Part shown: positions 28,646 through 37,554 of the stretch, piece by piece
How positions within the stretch are numbered: position 1 is the stretch's first letter
Layout: every line of letters begins with the position of its first letter
Origin: Hyphomicrobiales bacterium
GTDB taxonomy: Bacteria > Pseudomonadota > Alphaproteobacteria > Rhizobiales > Rhizobiaceae
Direction of reading: 5' to 3'
NCBI GenBank assembly: GCA_900489925.1
Contig: UEHQ01000012.1
Span: forward strand, 310,001-374,000
Length of the DNA: 64,000 nt
Notes under the pieces: model-generated
What the model was told of the DNA's origin: nothing
Seen by the model: only the letters and a program-made list of their open reading frames with translations
Databases searched by the model: none
Program-made: the position numbers and the translations under genes

Positions 28646-29662
28646 ATGTCCAAAACATTGAATAACATGGCATTCATCGCAGCCTTGGGAGTTGGGTTCA
28701 CCGCTGCGGTCGCAGCTCCCGGCTATGCGCTGGACAAAGTCAGCTACGGTACCAACTGGCTGGCACAGGCAGAACACGGCGGCTTCTATCAAGCCGTGGC
28801 CGACGGCACCTACGCCAAGCATGGCCTCGACGTGACCATCGTACAAGGCGGCCCGAACGCGGCAAACACGGCTCTGCTCATCTCAGGCAAAATCGACTTC
28901 TATATGGGTGGCCCGCAGGGCGAACTGTCGGCCGTCGAGCAGGGCATTCCGCTCGTCGACGTCGCCGCCATCTTCCAGAAGGACCCGCAGGTTCTGATCG
29001 CTCATCCGGACGCCGGCATCGAGAAATTTGAGGATCTTGCCAAGCTGAAGACGCTGTTTCTCGGCAAGGATGGTTATCTCACCTACTTCGAGTGGATGAA
29101 GGCGAACTACCCGGGATTCAAGGACGAGCAATACAAGCCCTACAACTTCAACCCCGGCCCGTTCCTTGCCGACAAGGAATCTGGCCAGCAGGGCTACCTG
29201 ACCTCCGAACCCTACGAGATCCAGAAGCAGACCGGCTGGGAGCCGAAGGTGTTCCTGCTCGCCGATAACGGCTACTCCCCCTACTCGACGATGATCACCA
29301 CGACACAGTCCGTGATCGACACCAAATCGGACGTCGTGCAGCGCTTCGTCGATGCCTCCATCGAGGGCTGGTACAACTATCTCTACGGCGACAACACCAA
29401 GGCAAACGAGCTGATCAAGAAGGACAATCCGGAGATGACGGATGGTCAGATCGCTTATTCCATCGCCAAGATGAAGGAATACGGCATCGTCGAATCCGGC
29501 GACGCGCTCGACAAGGGGATCGGCTGCATCACCGACGCGCACTACAAGAAGTTCTTCGCCGAGATGGTCGGCATCAAGGTGCTCAAGGCCGACACTGATT
29601 ACACCAAGGCATACACCACGAAATACGTCTGCAAGGGCGTCGGCATGGGCCTCAAGAAGTAA
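28646..29662 (+). CDS. ABC transporter substrate-binding protein, NMT1/Tau/ThiY type
   Basis: Periplasmic receptor for a small organic molecule. Signal peptide MSKTLNNMAFIAALGVGFTAAVAAPGYA, then VSYGTNWLAQAEHGGFYQAVADGTYAKHGLDVTIVQGGPN, the NMT1/THI5-like opening shared with receptors for taurine, sulfonates, hydroxymethyl- and formylamino-pyrimidine and phthalate-like compounds. Length 338. First gene of a seven-gene plus-strand operon of transport and oxidation/deamination functions; a perfect hairpin follows its stop. Confidence 0.92.
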   Translation: MSKTLNNMAFIAALGVGFTAAVAAPGYALDKVSYGTNWLAQAEHGGFYQAVADGTYAKHGLDVTIVQGGPNAANTALLISGKIDFYMGGPQGELSAVEQGIPLVDVAAIFQKDPQVLIAHPDAGIEKFEDLAKLKTLFLGKDGYLTYFEWMKANYPGFKDEQYKPYNFNPGPFLADKESGQQGYLTSEPYEIQKQTGWEPKVFLLADNGYSPYSTMITTTQSVIDTKSDVVQRFVDASIEGWYNYLYGDNTKANELIKKDNPEMTDGQIAYSIAKMKEYGIVESGDALDKGIGCITDAHYKKFFAEMVGIKVLKADTDYTKAYTTKYVCKGVGMGLKK

Positions 29663-29673
29663 GCAGCCACATG

Positions 29674-29700
29674 GGTCTTGCCGCCTCTTGCGGCAAGACC
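29674..29700 (+). terminator. Intra-operon stem-loop after the NMT1-type binding-protein gene
   Basis: GGTCTTGCCGC (29674-29684) and GCGGCAAGACC (29690-29700) form a perfect 11-bp stem with loop CTCTT, 12 bases after the stop. No U-run. Likely stabilises the upstream message or causes partial termination. Confidence 0.6.
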
Positions 29701-29726
29701 GCTCCCCTCATGAAAAGAGACAGGCG

Positions 29727-30554
29727 ATGCCTCTAGCCTCAGCCCAGATCCCGGCCAGCAAGGACGCGCGCAGGAGACCGCTTGTTTCCATGCAATCGGT
29801 CTCGAAGGTCTTCTCCAGCGGCACGATCGCCCTGTCCGGCATGTCGCTGACGGTGGAGAGCGGCGAATTCATCAGCCTCCTTGGGCCGTCCGGGTGCGGA
29901 AAATCGACAGCGCTGCGCATCATTGCCGGCCTCGGCGATGTCTCTTCCGGAACCATCGACTGGCCAAGTTCGCGCATCAATGCGCAGGGCTTGCCGGAAG
30001 GCGACATCGGCTTCGTCTTCCAGGAGCCGACGCTGATGCCGTGGAAGAACGTCTTTGACAACGTCCACCTCCCCCTGAAGCTTCGTGGCGTATCGAAGAC
30101 CGCAGCGCGCGACGCGATCCTGAAGTCTCTGGCGACCGTCGGTCTGCAGGACTTCGCAGAAGCCTATCCGCGCGAACTCTCCGGCGGCATGAAGATGCGC
30201 GTGTCGATAGCGCGCGCACTGGTCACAAAGCCGAAGCTGCTCCTGATGGACGAGCCTTTTGCAGCGCTCGACGAAATCACCCGCCAGAAACTCAATGACG
30301 ATGTCCTGCGGCTCTGGAAGGAGACCGGCATCACGGTGATCTTCGTCACGCACTCGGTCTTCGAGTCCGCCTATCTCTCCACCCGCATCGTCGTCATGAA
30401 GGCCCGCCCAGGGCGCGTCCATGCCGACCTGCCGCTCGTCACCAGCCTCGAGCGAGACGCCTATTATCGCAGCTCCGAAGAGTATCGGCAGGCCTGCGAG
30501 ACCGTCTCGCGCTCGCTGATCGGCGCCATCAATGCCGCAAAGGAGAACCCATGA
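29727..30554 (+). CDS. ABC transporter ATPase (SsuB/TauB type)
   Basis: Walker A GPSGCGKST, signature LSGGMKMR, Walker B LLLMDEPFAALD, H-loop VTHSVFESAYL. The Q-loop region VFQEPTLMPWKNVFDNVHLPLKLRG is typical of the nitrate/sulfonate/taurine group. Start ATG at 29727 (MPLASAQ); the in-frame candidate at 29688 overlaps the hairpin. Length 275. Overlaps the permease start by 4 bp. Confidence 0.94.
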   Translation: MPLASAQIPASKDARRRPLVSMQSVSKVFSSGTIALSGMSLTVESGEFISLLGPSGCGKSTALRIIAGLGDVSSGTIDWPSSRINAQGLPEGDIGFVFQEPTLMPWKNVFDNVHLPLKLRGVSKTAARDAILKSLATVGLQDFAEAYPRELSGGMKMRVSIARALVTKPKLLLMDEPFAALDEITRQKLNDDVLRLWKETGITVIFVTHSVFESAYLSTRIVVMKARPGRVHADLPLVTSLERDAYYRSSEEYRQACETVSRSLIGAINAAKENP

Positions 30555-31396
30555 GCACGGATGTTGCCGATGCGCCGACCGCGTCGCCATCAAGCCGGAT
30601 GACAGCAAAGCGGCGCGACCTTGCCCTGCGGATTGCGGTGCCGTTCGCCACCCTTGCGATCCTCGTCATCGCCTGGGGTCTCTACGTCAAATTCTCCGGT
30701 GTCGCGCCCTACATCCTGCCCGGCCCCGGCGCCGTGGCGAGCGCCTTCATCAACGATTGGGGAACGCTGGCGCCGGCGCTCTGGGTGACAACCAAGATCA
30801 CAATCATGTCGCTGCTGCTCGCGCTCATCGGGGGCGTTGGCTTTGCCATCTTTCTCGTCCAATCGCGTTGGATCGAGATCGCCTTTTATCCCTTGGCCGT
30901 GATCCTGCAGGTCACTCCCATTGTCGCGATCTCGCCGCTGATCCTGATCTATGCGCCGTCGACGCAGGTCGCGCTGCTGATCTGCGCCTTTCTCGTCGCC
31001 TTCTTCCCGATCCTCTCCAACATGGTACAGGGGCTGAAAAGCGTCGATCACAATCTGATCAACCTGTTCGAGCTCTACGGCGCCTCACGCTGGCAAACGC
31101 TGCTCTATCTGAAATTGCCGGCAGCGCAGCCCTATTTCATGACGGGCCTGCGCATTGGCGGCGGGCTTGCGCTGATTGCCGCTGTCGTCGCCGAGTTCGC
31201 TGCCGGTTCGGCGGGCGCCGGCTCCGGCCTCGCCTTCCGGCTCCTGGAAGCACAATACCGCATGAACATCCCTCGCCTCTTCGCCGCGCTGCTGATGCTC
31301 TCGCTGCTCGGGGTGGCGATCTTCGCGATCACGTCCTTCATCTCCTGGCTCAGCCTGCATCGCTGGCATGAGAGCAGCCTCAAGCGGGAAAACTGA
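30551..31396 (+). CDS. ABC transporter permease (SsuC/TauC type)
   Basis: Six-helix membrane subunit; EAA loop ELYGASRWQTLLYLKLPAAQPYFMTGLRIGGGLALIAAVVAEF. Length 281. ATGA overlap with the ATPase gene and TGATG overlap with the amidohydrolase gene, so transport and first catabolic step are translationally coupled. Confidence 0.94.
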   Translation: MSTDVADAPTASPSSRMTAKRRDLALRIAVPFATLAILVIAWGLYVKFSGVAPYILPGPGAVASAFINDWGTLAPALWVTTKITIMSLLLALIGGVGFAIFLVQSRWIEIAFYPLAVILQVTPIVAISPLILIYAPSTQVALLICAFLVAFFPILSNMVQGLKSVDHNLINLFELYGASRWQTLLYLKLPAAQPYFMTGLRIGGGLALIAAVVAEFAAGSAGAGSGLAFRLLEAQYRMNIPRLFAALLMLSLLGVAIFAITSFISWLSLHRWHESSLKREN

Positions 31397-32709
31397 TGAC
31401 ATACTCCTTCATGTCGCCTCCGAATGCCGGTCGCTTCGTGCTGAGCAATGCGACGCTGCCAGCGATCGCCGTCGAAGGTTTCAACGCACCGGCAATAGAG
31501 GGCCTCGTGCGGGCCGATATCGTCATCGAAAACGGTCTTGTCGCAGCGATCCTGCCCGCCGGCAGCGCTCCTCTGGAACTGGCGAAATCCGATCTCCGCG
31601 AAGGCATGGTCTGGCCCTGCTTTGCCGACGTGCACACGCATCTCGACAAGGGGCATATCTGGGGACGTAGCAGCAACCCCGACGGAACATTCATGGGCGC
31701 GCTGCAGGCTGTGGGCGCCGACCGCGAGGCGCATTGGTCGGCCGACGACGTGCGCAAGCGAATGGAGTTCGCGCTTCGCTCCGCCTATGCGCACGGGACG
31801 AGCCTGATCCGCACGCATCTGGACTCCGCTGCCCCCCAGCACCGGATTTCCTTCGAGGTCTTTGCCGAAATGCGGGAAGCCTGGAAGGACAAGATCGCCC
31901 TCCAGGCCGTCGCCCTCTTCCCGATGGACGACATGGTCGACGAGGCCTATTTCGCCGATCTCGTCGCGGTCATTCGCGATGCGGCCGGACTGATCGGCGG
32001 CGTCACCAAGATGGGCCCGAACCTCGCAACACAACTCGACACCCTTTTTCATGCGGCGGCCGAGAACGGTCTCGACGTCGATCTTCATGTCGACGAAACG
32101 GATGATCCCGGCGCGGAGACCTTGAAGGCGATCGCCGAGGCCGTTCTTCGCAACCGCTTTGCCGGCAAGGTGACGGCCGGCCATTGCTGCTCGCTGGCAA
32201 GACAGGACGACGGCGTTGCCGAGCGCACCGTCGAGCTGGTTGCCAAAACCGGCATTTCGATCATCTCGCTGCCGATGTGCAATGCCTACCTGCAGGATCG
32301 CCATCCGAACCGGACACCGCGCTGGCGCGGGGTGACCCTGTTCAAGGAGCTCGCGGCAGCCGGCGTCACCACGGCCGTCGCATCCGACAATACGCGCGAC
32401 CCATTCTACGCCTATGGCGATCTCGATGCGGTCGAGGTGTTCCGCGAAGCGGTGCGCATTCTTCATCTCGATCATCCTTTGGATACGGCCGCGCGTGTCG
32501 TCACCACCTCACCTGCCGACATTACCGGACGCGCCGACATGGGCCGCATCGGCATCGGCCGGCCGGCCGATCTTGTGCTCTTCAGCGCCCGTCGCTGGAG
32601 CGAATTTCTGTCCCGCCCGCAGTCTGACCGCGTCGTGCTTCGCCGCGGAAAGGTCATCGACCGCAGCCTGCCTGATTACCGTGAACTCGATAGCGTCGTT
32701 GGAGCCTGA
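31396..32709 (+). CDS. Amidohydrolase-superfamily deaminase (cytosine-deaminase-like)
   Basis: TIM-barrel metal hydrolase that probably deaminates or ring-opens the imported molecule. Metal motif H80-x-H82 in CFADVHTHLDKGH, further ligands in DLHVDETDD and TAGHCCSL, and the catalytic aspartate in AVASDNTRDPF: the cytosine deaminase/CodA pattern. Length 437. The substrate need not be cytosine; relatives act on isocytosine, creatinine, guanine analogues and N-substituted rings. The TGATG junction with the permease indicates one functional unit. Confidence 0.88.
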   Translation: MTYSFMSPPNAGRFVLSNATLPAIAVEGFNAPAIEGLVRADIVIENGLVAAILPAGSAPLELAKSDLREGMVWPCFADVHTHLDKGHIWGRSSNPDGTFMGALQAVGADREAHWSADDVRKRMEFALRSAYAHGTSLIRTHLDSAAPQHRISFEVFAEMREAWKDKIALQAVALFPMDDMVDEAYFADLVAVIRDAAGLIGGVTKMGPNLATQLDTLFHAAAENGLDVDLHVDETDDPGAETLKAIAEAVLRNRFAGKVTAGHCCSLARQDDGVAERTVELVAKTGISIISLPMCNAYLQDRHPNRTPRWRGVTLFKELAAAGVTTAVASDNTRDPFYAYGDLDAVEVFREAVRILHLDHPLDTAARVVTTSPADITGRADMGRIGIGRPADLVLFSARRWSEFLSRPQSDRVVLRRGKVIDRSLPDYRELDSVVGA

Positions 32710-32710
32710 C

Positions 32711-34120
32711 ATGCCGGATTATCAGAAGATCAAGAAGGAACTTGAAGGCATTGCCATCGAGGACAATCCGGCGCTCGTTCGTCAGAAAAGCCGCGATTTC
32801 TATTGGTATTCCCCGATCCTGAAGGCGCAGCTCGATGGTGTGACGGCCGATCTGGTCGTGACGCCGAAGAACGAGGCAGAGGTCATCCAGACCCTCAAGG
32901 TGGCCTTCGCCCATGGCGTGCCGGTAACGCCGCGGGGCGCCGGCACCGGCAATTACGGCCAGGCCATGCCACTCTCCGGCGGCATCGTTCTCAATCTCGC
33001 CGCCATGGACAAGATCAAGGAAATCCATCCGGGGCGCGTCATCTGCGAACCCGGCATCGTCATCGCCCAGCTCGACAAGCAGACCAAGGCTCACTCGGGC
33101 CAGGAGCTGCGCTTCCATCCGTCGACCGCGCAAACGGCCACCATCGGCGGCTTCATTGCCGGCGGTTCGGGCGGCGTCGGCTCGATCACCTGGGGCGGAC
33201 TTCGCGATATCGGCAACATCATCCGCCTGCGTGTCGTTACCATGGAGGCCGAGCCACGGGTGCTCGACCTCACCGGCTGGGATCTGCAGAAGGTCAGCCA
33301 CGCCTATGGCACCAACGGCATCATCACCGAAATCGAGATGCCGCTCGCACCGGCCTATGACTGGGTCGATGTGCTCGTGGGCTACGACGACTTCATGGCG
33401 GCCGTGCGCTACTCGGACGCGCTGGCAAAGTGCAACGGTATTCTCGTCAAGGAGATCGCGCCGATCGCGGCACCCATTCCGCACGAATACTTCACGCGGC
33501 ACAAACCCTATATTCGCCAGGGCCAGTCGGTCGTCGTGCTGATGATCGCACCGCACGCGATGGATGCCTTCAGCGCCTTCACCGCGGCTCAGAAGGGCGA
33601 GATCATCTTCCGCTCCGACAAGGTCGAGAGCATGAAGGGTATTCCGCACGCCTATGAGCTTGCCTGGAACCACACGACGTTGCGGGCGCTCAAGGTCGAT
33701 CCCACTTTCACCTACCTGCAGGTTCAGTACCCCGGCCCCGACCATGTGGCAAAGGTGGCCAAGATGGTTGAGATCTTCGGCGACGAAGTGCCCGGCCATC
33801 TCGAATTCATCAAGTTCGACGGTCAGATCCAGTGCTCCGGGCTCCCGTTGGTGCGCTACACGACCGAGGAGCGCTTGGAGGAGATCATAAAGATCCACCA
33901 GGATCACGGATGCCCGATCTTCAATCCGCATCGCTACACCCTGGAAGAAGGCGGCATGAAGCAGACGGATAAGGTGCAGCTGGCCTTCAAGCATGAGACG
34001 GATCCGCAGGGGTTGCTGAACCCCGGCAAGATGATCGCCTGGGAGAACCCGAACTTCGACTTCTCCGCCGGCAAGAACTACCTCTTCCCCGGGCTTGCCG
34101 CCGTGATGGAGGCCTCGTGA
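32711..34120 (+). CDS. FAD-binding (PCMH/GlcD-type) oxidoreductase
   Basis: Flavoprotein oxidase or dehydrogenase. FAD-binding block VTPKNEAEVIQTLKVAFAHGVPVTPRGAGTGNYGQAMPLSGGIVLNLA near residues 50-95, GGFIAGGSGGVGSITWGGLRD around 150, and a C-terminal substrate domain. Length 469. Start ATG at 32711, one base past the previous stop; upstream in-frame ATGs are inside the amidohydrolase gene. It probably oxidises the deaminated intermediate; vanillyl-alcohol-oxidase-type and glycolate-oxidase-type chemistry are both possible. Confidence 0.88.
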   Translation: MPDYQKIKKELEGIAIEDNPALVRQKSRDFYWYSPILKAQLDGVTADLVVTPKNEAEVIQTLKVAFAHGVPVTPRGAGTGNYGQAMPLSGGIVLNLAAMDKIKEIHPGRVICEPGIVIAQLDKQTKAHSGQELRFHPSTAQTATIGGFIAGGSGGVGSITWGGLRDIGNIIRLRVVTMEAEPRVLDLTGWDLQKVSHAYGTNGIITEIEMPLAPAYDWVDVLVGYDDFMAAVRYSDALAKCNGILVKEIAPIAAPIPHEYFTRHKPYIRQGQSVVVLMIAPHAMDAFSAFTAAQKGEIIFRSDKVESMKGIPHAYELAWNHTTLRALKVDPTFTYLQVQYPGPDHVAKVAKMVEIFGDEVPGHLEFIKFDGQIQCSGLPLVRYTTEERLEEIIKIHQDHGCPIFNPHRYTLEEGGMKQTDKVQLAFKHETDPQGLLNPGKMIAWENPNFDFSAGKNYLFPGLAAVMEAS

Positions 34121-34698
34121 GAGTTCTCGTCCTTCACTCGCATCCGGTGGAATCAAGCTATGGCAACGCGCTTTACCGTCAGACGCTGGAAAGCCTGAAG
34201 GCTGCAGGCCATGAGGTCGACGACTGCAATCTCTATGCGGAAGATTTCGACCCCGTACTGTCTCGCCGTGACAGGTTGATCTACCACGATTATCCCGAGA
34301 ATACGGAGCTCGTGAAAGGCTACGTCGACCGGCTGAAAGCCGCGGAAGGCCTGGTGATCGTCACGCCGGTCTGGAATTTCGGCTTTCCCGCCATCCTGAA
34401 GGGCTATTTCGACCGCGTCTGGCTACCGGGCGTCTCCTTCGAACTCGTCGACGGCAAGGTGGAATCCAGGCTCCGCCATATCCGCAAGCTCGGCGCTATC
34501 TTGACCTACGGCGCCACGCCCTTTCGGGCCTTCGTTGCCGGCAATCCGCCAAAGAAGATCGTCAAGCGCGTGCTGCGCGCGCAGATCAACCCGGTACGGC
34601 CGGTGACCTTTCTCGCGCACTACGACATGAACAACTGCACCGACCAGACACGGGCTGCCTTCCTCGGCAGGGTGAAGGCGGCGATGGAACGGTTCTGA
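34117..34698 (+). CDS. NAD(P)H quinone-reductase-like flavoprotein (NQO1/KefF/YwrO family)
   Basis: Flavodoxin-fold reductase: MRVLVLHSHPVESSYGNALYRQTLESLKAAGHEVDDCNLY at the N-terminus and the signature VTPVWNFGFPAILKGYFDRVWLPGVSFEL near residue 85. Length 193. The GTG start overlaps the FAD-oxidoreductase stop (GTGA). It may recycle a flavin or quinone for the preceding enzyme (inference). Last gene of the operon; converges with the RidA gene. Confidence 0.88.
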   Translation: MRVLVLHSHPVESSYGNALYRQTLESLKAAGHEVDDCNLYAEDFDPVLSRRDRLIYHDYPENTELVKGYVDRLKAAEGLVIVTPVWNFGFPAILKGYFDRVWLPGVSFELVDGKVESRLRHIRKLGAILTYGATPFRAFVAGNPPKKIVKRVLRAQINPVRPVTFLAHYDMNNCTDQTRAAFLGRVKAAMERF

Positions 34699-34717
34699 CG
34701 CGCGACTGCCCCTCTGA

Positions 34718-35107
34718 TCAGATCACCTTGGCGGCCGTTACCTCGACTTCAACCAGAAACTCCGGCCGCGTAAATCCGCCAACGGCGATCAGCGTCGAGA
34801 CCGGCTTGGGATCGAGCGTGAACCGATCGCGCACTGCCATGTAGGCAGGAAAGTCCTCTCTCCGGGTGACAAAACCGGAGATGCGGATGACATCGGCGAA
34901 GGTCATGCCGGCCTCCGCGAGGATGGCATCAACTGCCTTGAAGCACAGCTCTGCCTGCGCGGTCACATCCTCAGGAATTACATCGTCGACGCCGATCCCA
35001 AGCTGACCCGACGTTACAAGAAGCGACGCTCCTGGAGCGACGAGAAGACCGTGATTGTAGTTCCCGAACGGCTTGCGGACGGAGGTAGGATTGAGTGCGT
35101 TCTTCAT
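34718..35107 (-). CDS. RidA/YjgF-family protein lacking the catalytic arginine
   Basis: Rid-fold protein of about 129 residues starting MKNALNPTSVRKPFGNYNHGLLV. It has SGQLGIGVDD, ALCFKAVDAILAEAGMTFADVIRISGFV, but at the position where true RidA deaminases have P-x-R it reads KPVSTLIAV, so the arginine that binds the imine carboxylate is missing. This puts it among the non-archetypal Rid groups whose function is unknown. ATG at 35107 fits the family N-terminus; the ATG at 35125 is an alternative and neither has a clear ribosome-binding site. Last gene of the minus-strand cluster. Confidence 0.85.
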   Translation of the reverse strand: MKNALNPTSVRKPFGNYNHGLLVAPGASLLVTSGQLGIGVDDVIPEDVTAQAELCFKAVDAILAEAGMTFADVIRISGFVTRREDFPAYMAVRDRFTLDPKPVSTLIAVGGFTRPEFLVEVEVTAAKVI

Positions 35108-35240
35108 AAAACACCATGCGAACAATGTGTTGCAGGTTTCGAAGTGTAAGAATCAATCCTTCCCGGTCAAGCCGGCATCGCCGAGGCGGGAGCAGAATTT
35201 GCCTGCCACCTTTTTCTACCCTTCCCGCGCGTTCGAATGG

Positions 35241-35615
35241 TCAAGACAGGACGGCTGTCGCAAGGATTTCCAGCCGGATGCCGGGCGAAAGAAGCTCTGT
35301 GACCACCGTTGCGCGCACGGGATAAGGTGCGCTGAAGAATTCACCGTAGACCCGGTTCATGCCGGGCGCGTCCGTGCGATCGATAAGGTAGGCCTGTATC
35401 TGGACGACATCGGCGAGTGTCCCGCCGGCCGCCTGCATCGCCTGCCGCAAGTTGGAGAGCACCTGGCGCGTCTGTGTCTCGATGTCGCCGGTCACGAGCT
35501 CACCCGTCTCCGGGTTCTTGGCGATATGGGCGGAGCGGACAATATTGCCGGCCTTCACGGTGCCGCTCAACGGAGCCTTGGAGGCAAATATGCCCGTTTC
35601 AACTTTCTCAAACAT
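35241..35615 (-). CDS. RidA/YjgF-family imine/enamine deaminase
   Basis: 124-residue Rid protein. Contains NIVRSAHIAKNPETGELVTGDIETQTRQVLSNLRQAMQAAGGTLADVVQIQAYL and the catalytic-arginine motif PYPVRATVV, so enamine or imine hydrolysis is plausible. It is very similar along its length to the next gene upstream (35660-36049), indicating a tandem duplication. In context it would clear reactive imines made by the aminotransferase or oxidase in the cluster. Confidence 0.9.
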   Translation of the reverse strand: MFEKVETGIFASKAPLSGTVKAGNIVRSAHIAKNPETGELVTGDIETQTRQVLSNLRQAMQAAGGTLADVVQIQAYLIDRTDAPGMNRVYGEFFSAPYPVRATVVTELLSPGIRLEILATAVLS

Positions 35616-35659
35616 GCTTATTCCTTGGGAACGTGATCTTAGGCGAGGCCGCCGACTGA

Positions 35660-36049
35660 TTATCGCTTCACTTCGCCGAGTACGGCATGCGCGAGGACCT
35701 CGATACGCAGCCCAGCGGACAACAGCTCCTTGACGACGACGGTCGCGCGAACCGGATAAGGCGCCTGGAAGAATTCTGCATAGACCTTGTTCATGCCCGC
35801 GGAATCGGTCTTCTCGATGAGGAAGACTTGCATCTGCACGACGTCGGCGAGCGTGCCGCCGGCGGCGCGGATCGCCTGGTCGAGATTCTGGAGCGTGCGG
35901 CGGGTCTGGGTCTCGATATCCCCCGTGACGATCTCCCCGCTGACGGGATCCTCCGAAATATGCACCGACCAGACGAGATTGCCGGCGCGGACCGTATCGT
36001 TGACGGGAACGTCGGATTCACCCATGCCGGTATCGATCAATTCAAACAT
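35660..36049 (-). CDS. RidA/YjgF-family imine/enamine deaminase (paralogue)
   Basis: 129-residue Rid protein with SGEIVTGDIETQTRRTLQNLDQAIRAAGGTLADVVQMQVFLIEKTDSAGMNKVYAEFF and PYPVRATVV. Retains the arginine. Shares blocks such as VTGDIETQTR and AAGGTLADVVQ with its downstream neighbour; the two probably arose by duplication and either form mixed trimers or act on successive intermediates (inference). 29 bp after the aldehyde dehydrogenase gene. Confidence 0.9.
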   Translation of the reverse strand: MFELIDTGMGESDVPVNDTVRAGNLVWSVHISEDPVSGEIVTGDIETQTRRTLQNLDQAIRAAGGTLADVVQMQVFLIEKTDSAGMNKVYAEFFQAPYPVRATVVVKELLSAGLRIEVLAHAVLGEVKR

Positions 36050-36078
36050 GTCATTGTCTCCGCAGATGTCGCTGCTTG

Positions 36079-37542
36079 CTACGCCGGAATGGCGTCGAAG
36101 CGCGTCACGAACTTGGTGTTGAGGTAGCCATCAAAGGTCTCTTCGCCGCCCTCGCTCCCGTAGCCGCTATCGTTGATGCCGCCGAACGGGGTCTCCGGCA
36201 GTGCAAGACCGAAGTGGTTGATGCTGACCATGCCTGCAGCGAGCGCGCGGGAGGTGTGCTGCGCCTGGCTGCTCGACCCGGTGAAGACATAGGAGGCAAG
36301 GCCGAAGGGCAGGCTGTTGGCGCGACGAATGACCTCTTCGAAATCGCCGAACGGCGTCACTGCCGCGATCGGGCCAAAGGGCTCCTCGTTCATCAGCTGC
36401 AACGCATCGGTGCCACCGGCCACCACCGTTGGTGCATAGAAGAAGCCGGCGTTGCCGACGCGGTGGCCGCCCGTCACGATGTCTGCCCCCCGGTCGCGTG
36501 CATCTTGCACAAAGGCTTCCATGGCGGTCACGCGTCTTGGGTGGCAAAGCGGTCCCATCTGTACCCCTTGTTCGAAGCCGCCGCCGACCTTGGTCTGCCC
36601 GACCTTTTCTGCAAATCGCGAAAGGAAGCGGTCGTGAGCCCTGGCCTGCACATAGAAGCGGGTGGGCGAAACACAGACTTGACCCGCATTGCGCACCTTC
36701 TGCGCAGCAAGCGAATCGGCCGCGGCATCGATGTCCGCATCGTCAAAGACGATCACAGGTGCATGGCCGCCGAGTTCCATGGTCGTGCGTTTCATGTGCT
36801 TGCCGGCAAGGCTTGCAAGCAGTTTGCCGACCTCGACGGAGCCGGTAAACGAGATCTTCTTGACTTCTGGCGCCGCCAGCAGCGTTTCGGAGATGTGCGC
36901 GGACTGTCCCCAGACGATATTGAGGCAGCCATCCGGCAACCCGGCTTCCTGCATCAGGCGGCCGATCGCGACCGTCGATGACGGTGACTCCGCCGGTCCC
37001 TTGAGGATGACGGTGCAACCGCTCGCCAACGCGGCAACGACCTTGCGCAATGCCTGGCTGAAGGGGAAATTCCAGGGCGTGAACGCAACGCAAACGCCAA
37101 CCGGTTCGCGCAGAACGAGCTGCTGCACGCGCGGGTCGCGAGACGGAATGACGCGGCCATAGATGCGCCGGGCCTCCTCTGCGTGCCAATCGGCGTGATC
37201 GGCGGCGAACCGGATCTCGCCGATCGCCTCGGCAAGTGGCTTGCCCTGGTCACGCGTCATGCTGCTGCCTATCTGCTCCGCGTGGCTGCGTGCAAGGTCG
37301 GCAAAGCGGCGCAGGATCTGGCCACGCTCAAGCGCCGAGCGATCCTTCCATGCCTCGAAGGCTCGTTGCGACGAAGCGACCGCCTCCGCCAGATCCTCGT
37401 CGGTCGCATGCGGCAGATGGCCGATCACCTGACCGGTTGCGGGGTCGACCACGTCGCCACATTTGGCGGCGTCGTAGATCCACCGCCCCCCGATCAGCAT
37501 ACCGAGGCGTTCGTAGGCGAATGATGTGTTTTCGGATGTCAT
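36079..37542 (-). CDS. NAD(P)-dependent aldehyde dehydrogenase (succinate-semialdehyde-dehydrogenase-like)
   Basis: Oxidises the aldehyde made by the aminotransferase. Motifs: FTPWNFPFSQALRKVVAALASGCTVILKGPAESP (coenzyme), TMELGGHAPVIVFDDAD with the general-base glutamate, NAGQVCVSPTRFYV with the catalytic cysteine, EEPFGPIAAVTPF. Length 487. The TPWNFP/ELGGHAP/NAGQVC combination is that of the GabD/KGSADH-type group. Gap of 12 bp from the aminotransferase stop, hence same message. Confidence 0.93.
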   Translation of the reverse strand: MTSENTSFAYERLGMLIGGRWIYDAAKCGDVVDPATGQVIGHLPHATDEDLAEAVASSQRAFEAWKDRSALERGQILRRFADLARSHAEQIGSSMTRDQGKPLAEAIGEIRFAADHADWHAEEARRIYGRVIPSRDPRVQQLVLREPVGVCVAFTPWNFPFSQALRKVVAALASGCTVILKGPAESPSSTVAIGRLMQEAGLPDGCLNIVWGQSAHISETLLAAPEVKKISFTGSVEVGKLLASLAGKHMKRTTMELGGHAPVIVFDDADIDAAADSLAAQKVRNAGQVCVSPTRFYVQARAHDRFLSRFAEKVGQTKVGGGFEQGVQMGPLCHPRRVTAMEAFVQDARDRGADIVTGGHRVGNAGFFYAPTVVAGGTDALQLMNEEPFGPIAAVTPFGDFEEVIRRANSLPFGLASYVFTGSSSQAQHTSRALAAGMVSINHFGLALPETPFGGINDSGYGSEGGEETFDGYLNTKFVTRFDAIPA

Positions 37543-37554
37543 GTCCGTCCTGCC

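Noticed and set aside
26659..32723. Identical 14-mer at 26659-26672 and 32710-32723
   Set aside because: About fifteen 14-bp matches are expected by chance in a 64-kb window, and the second copy is simply the coding start of the FAD oxidoreductase.
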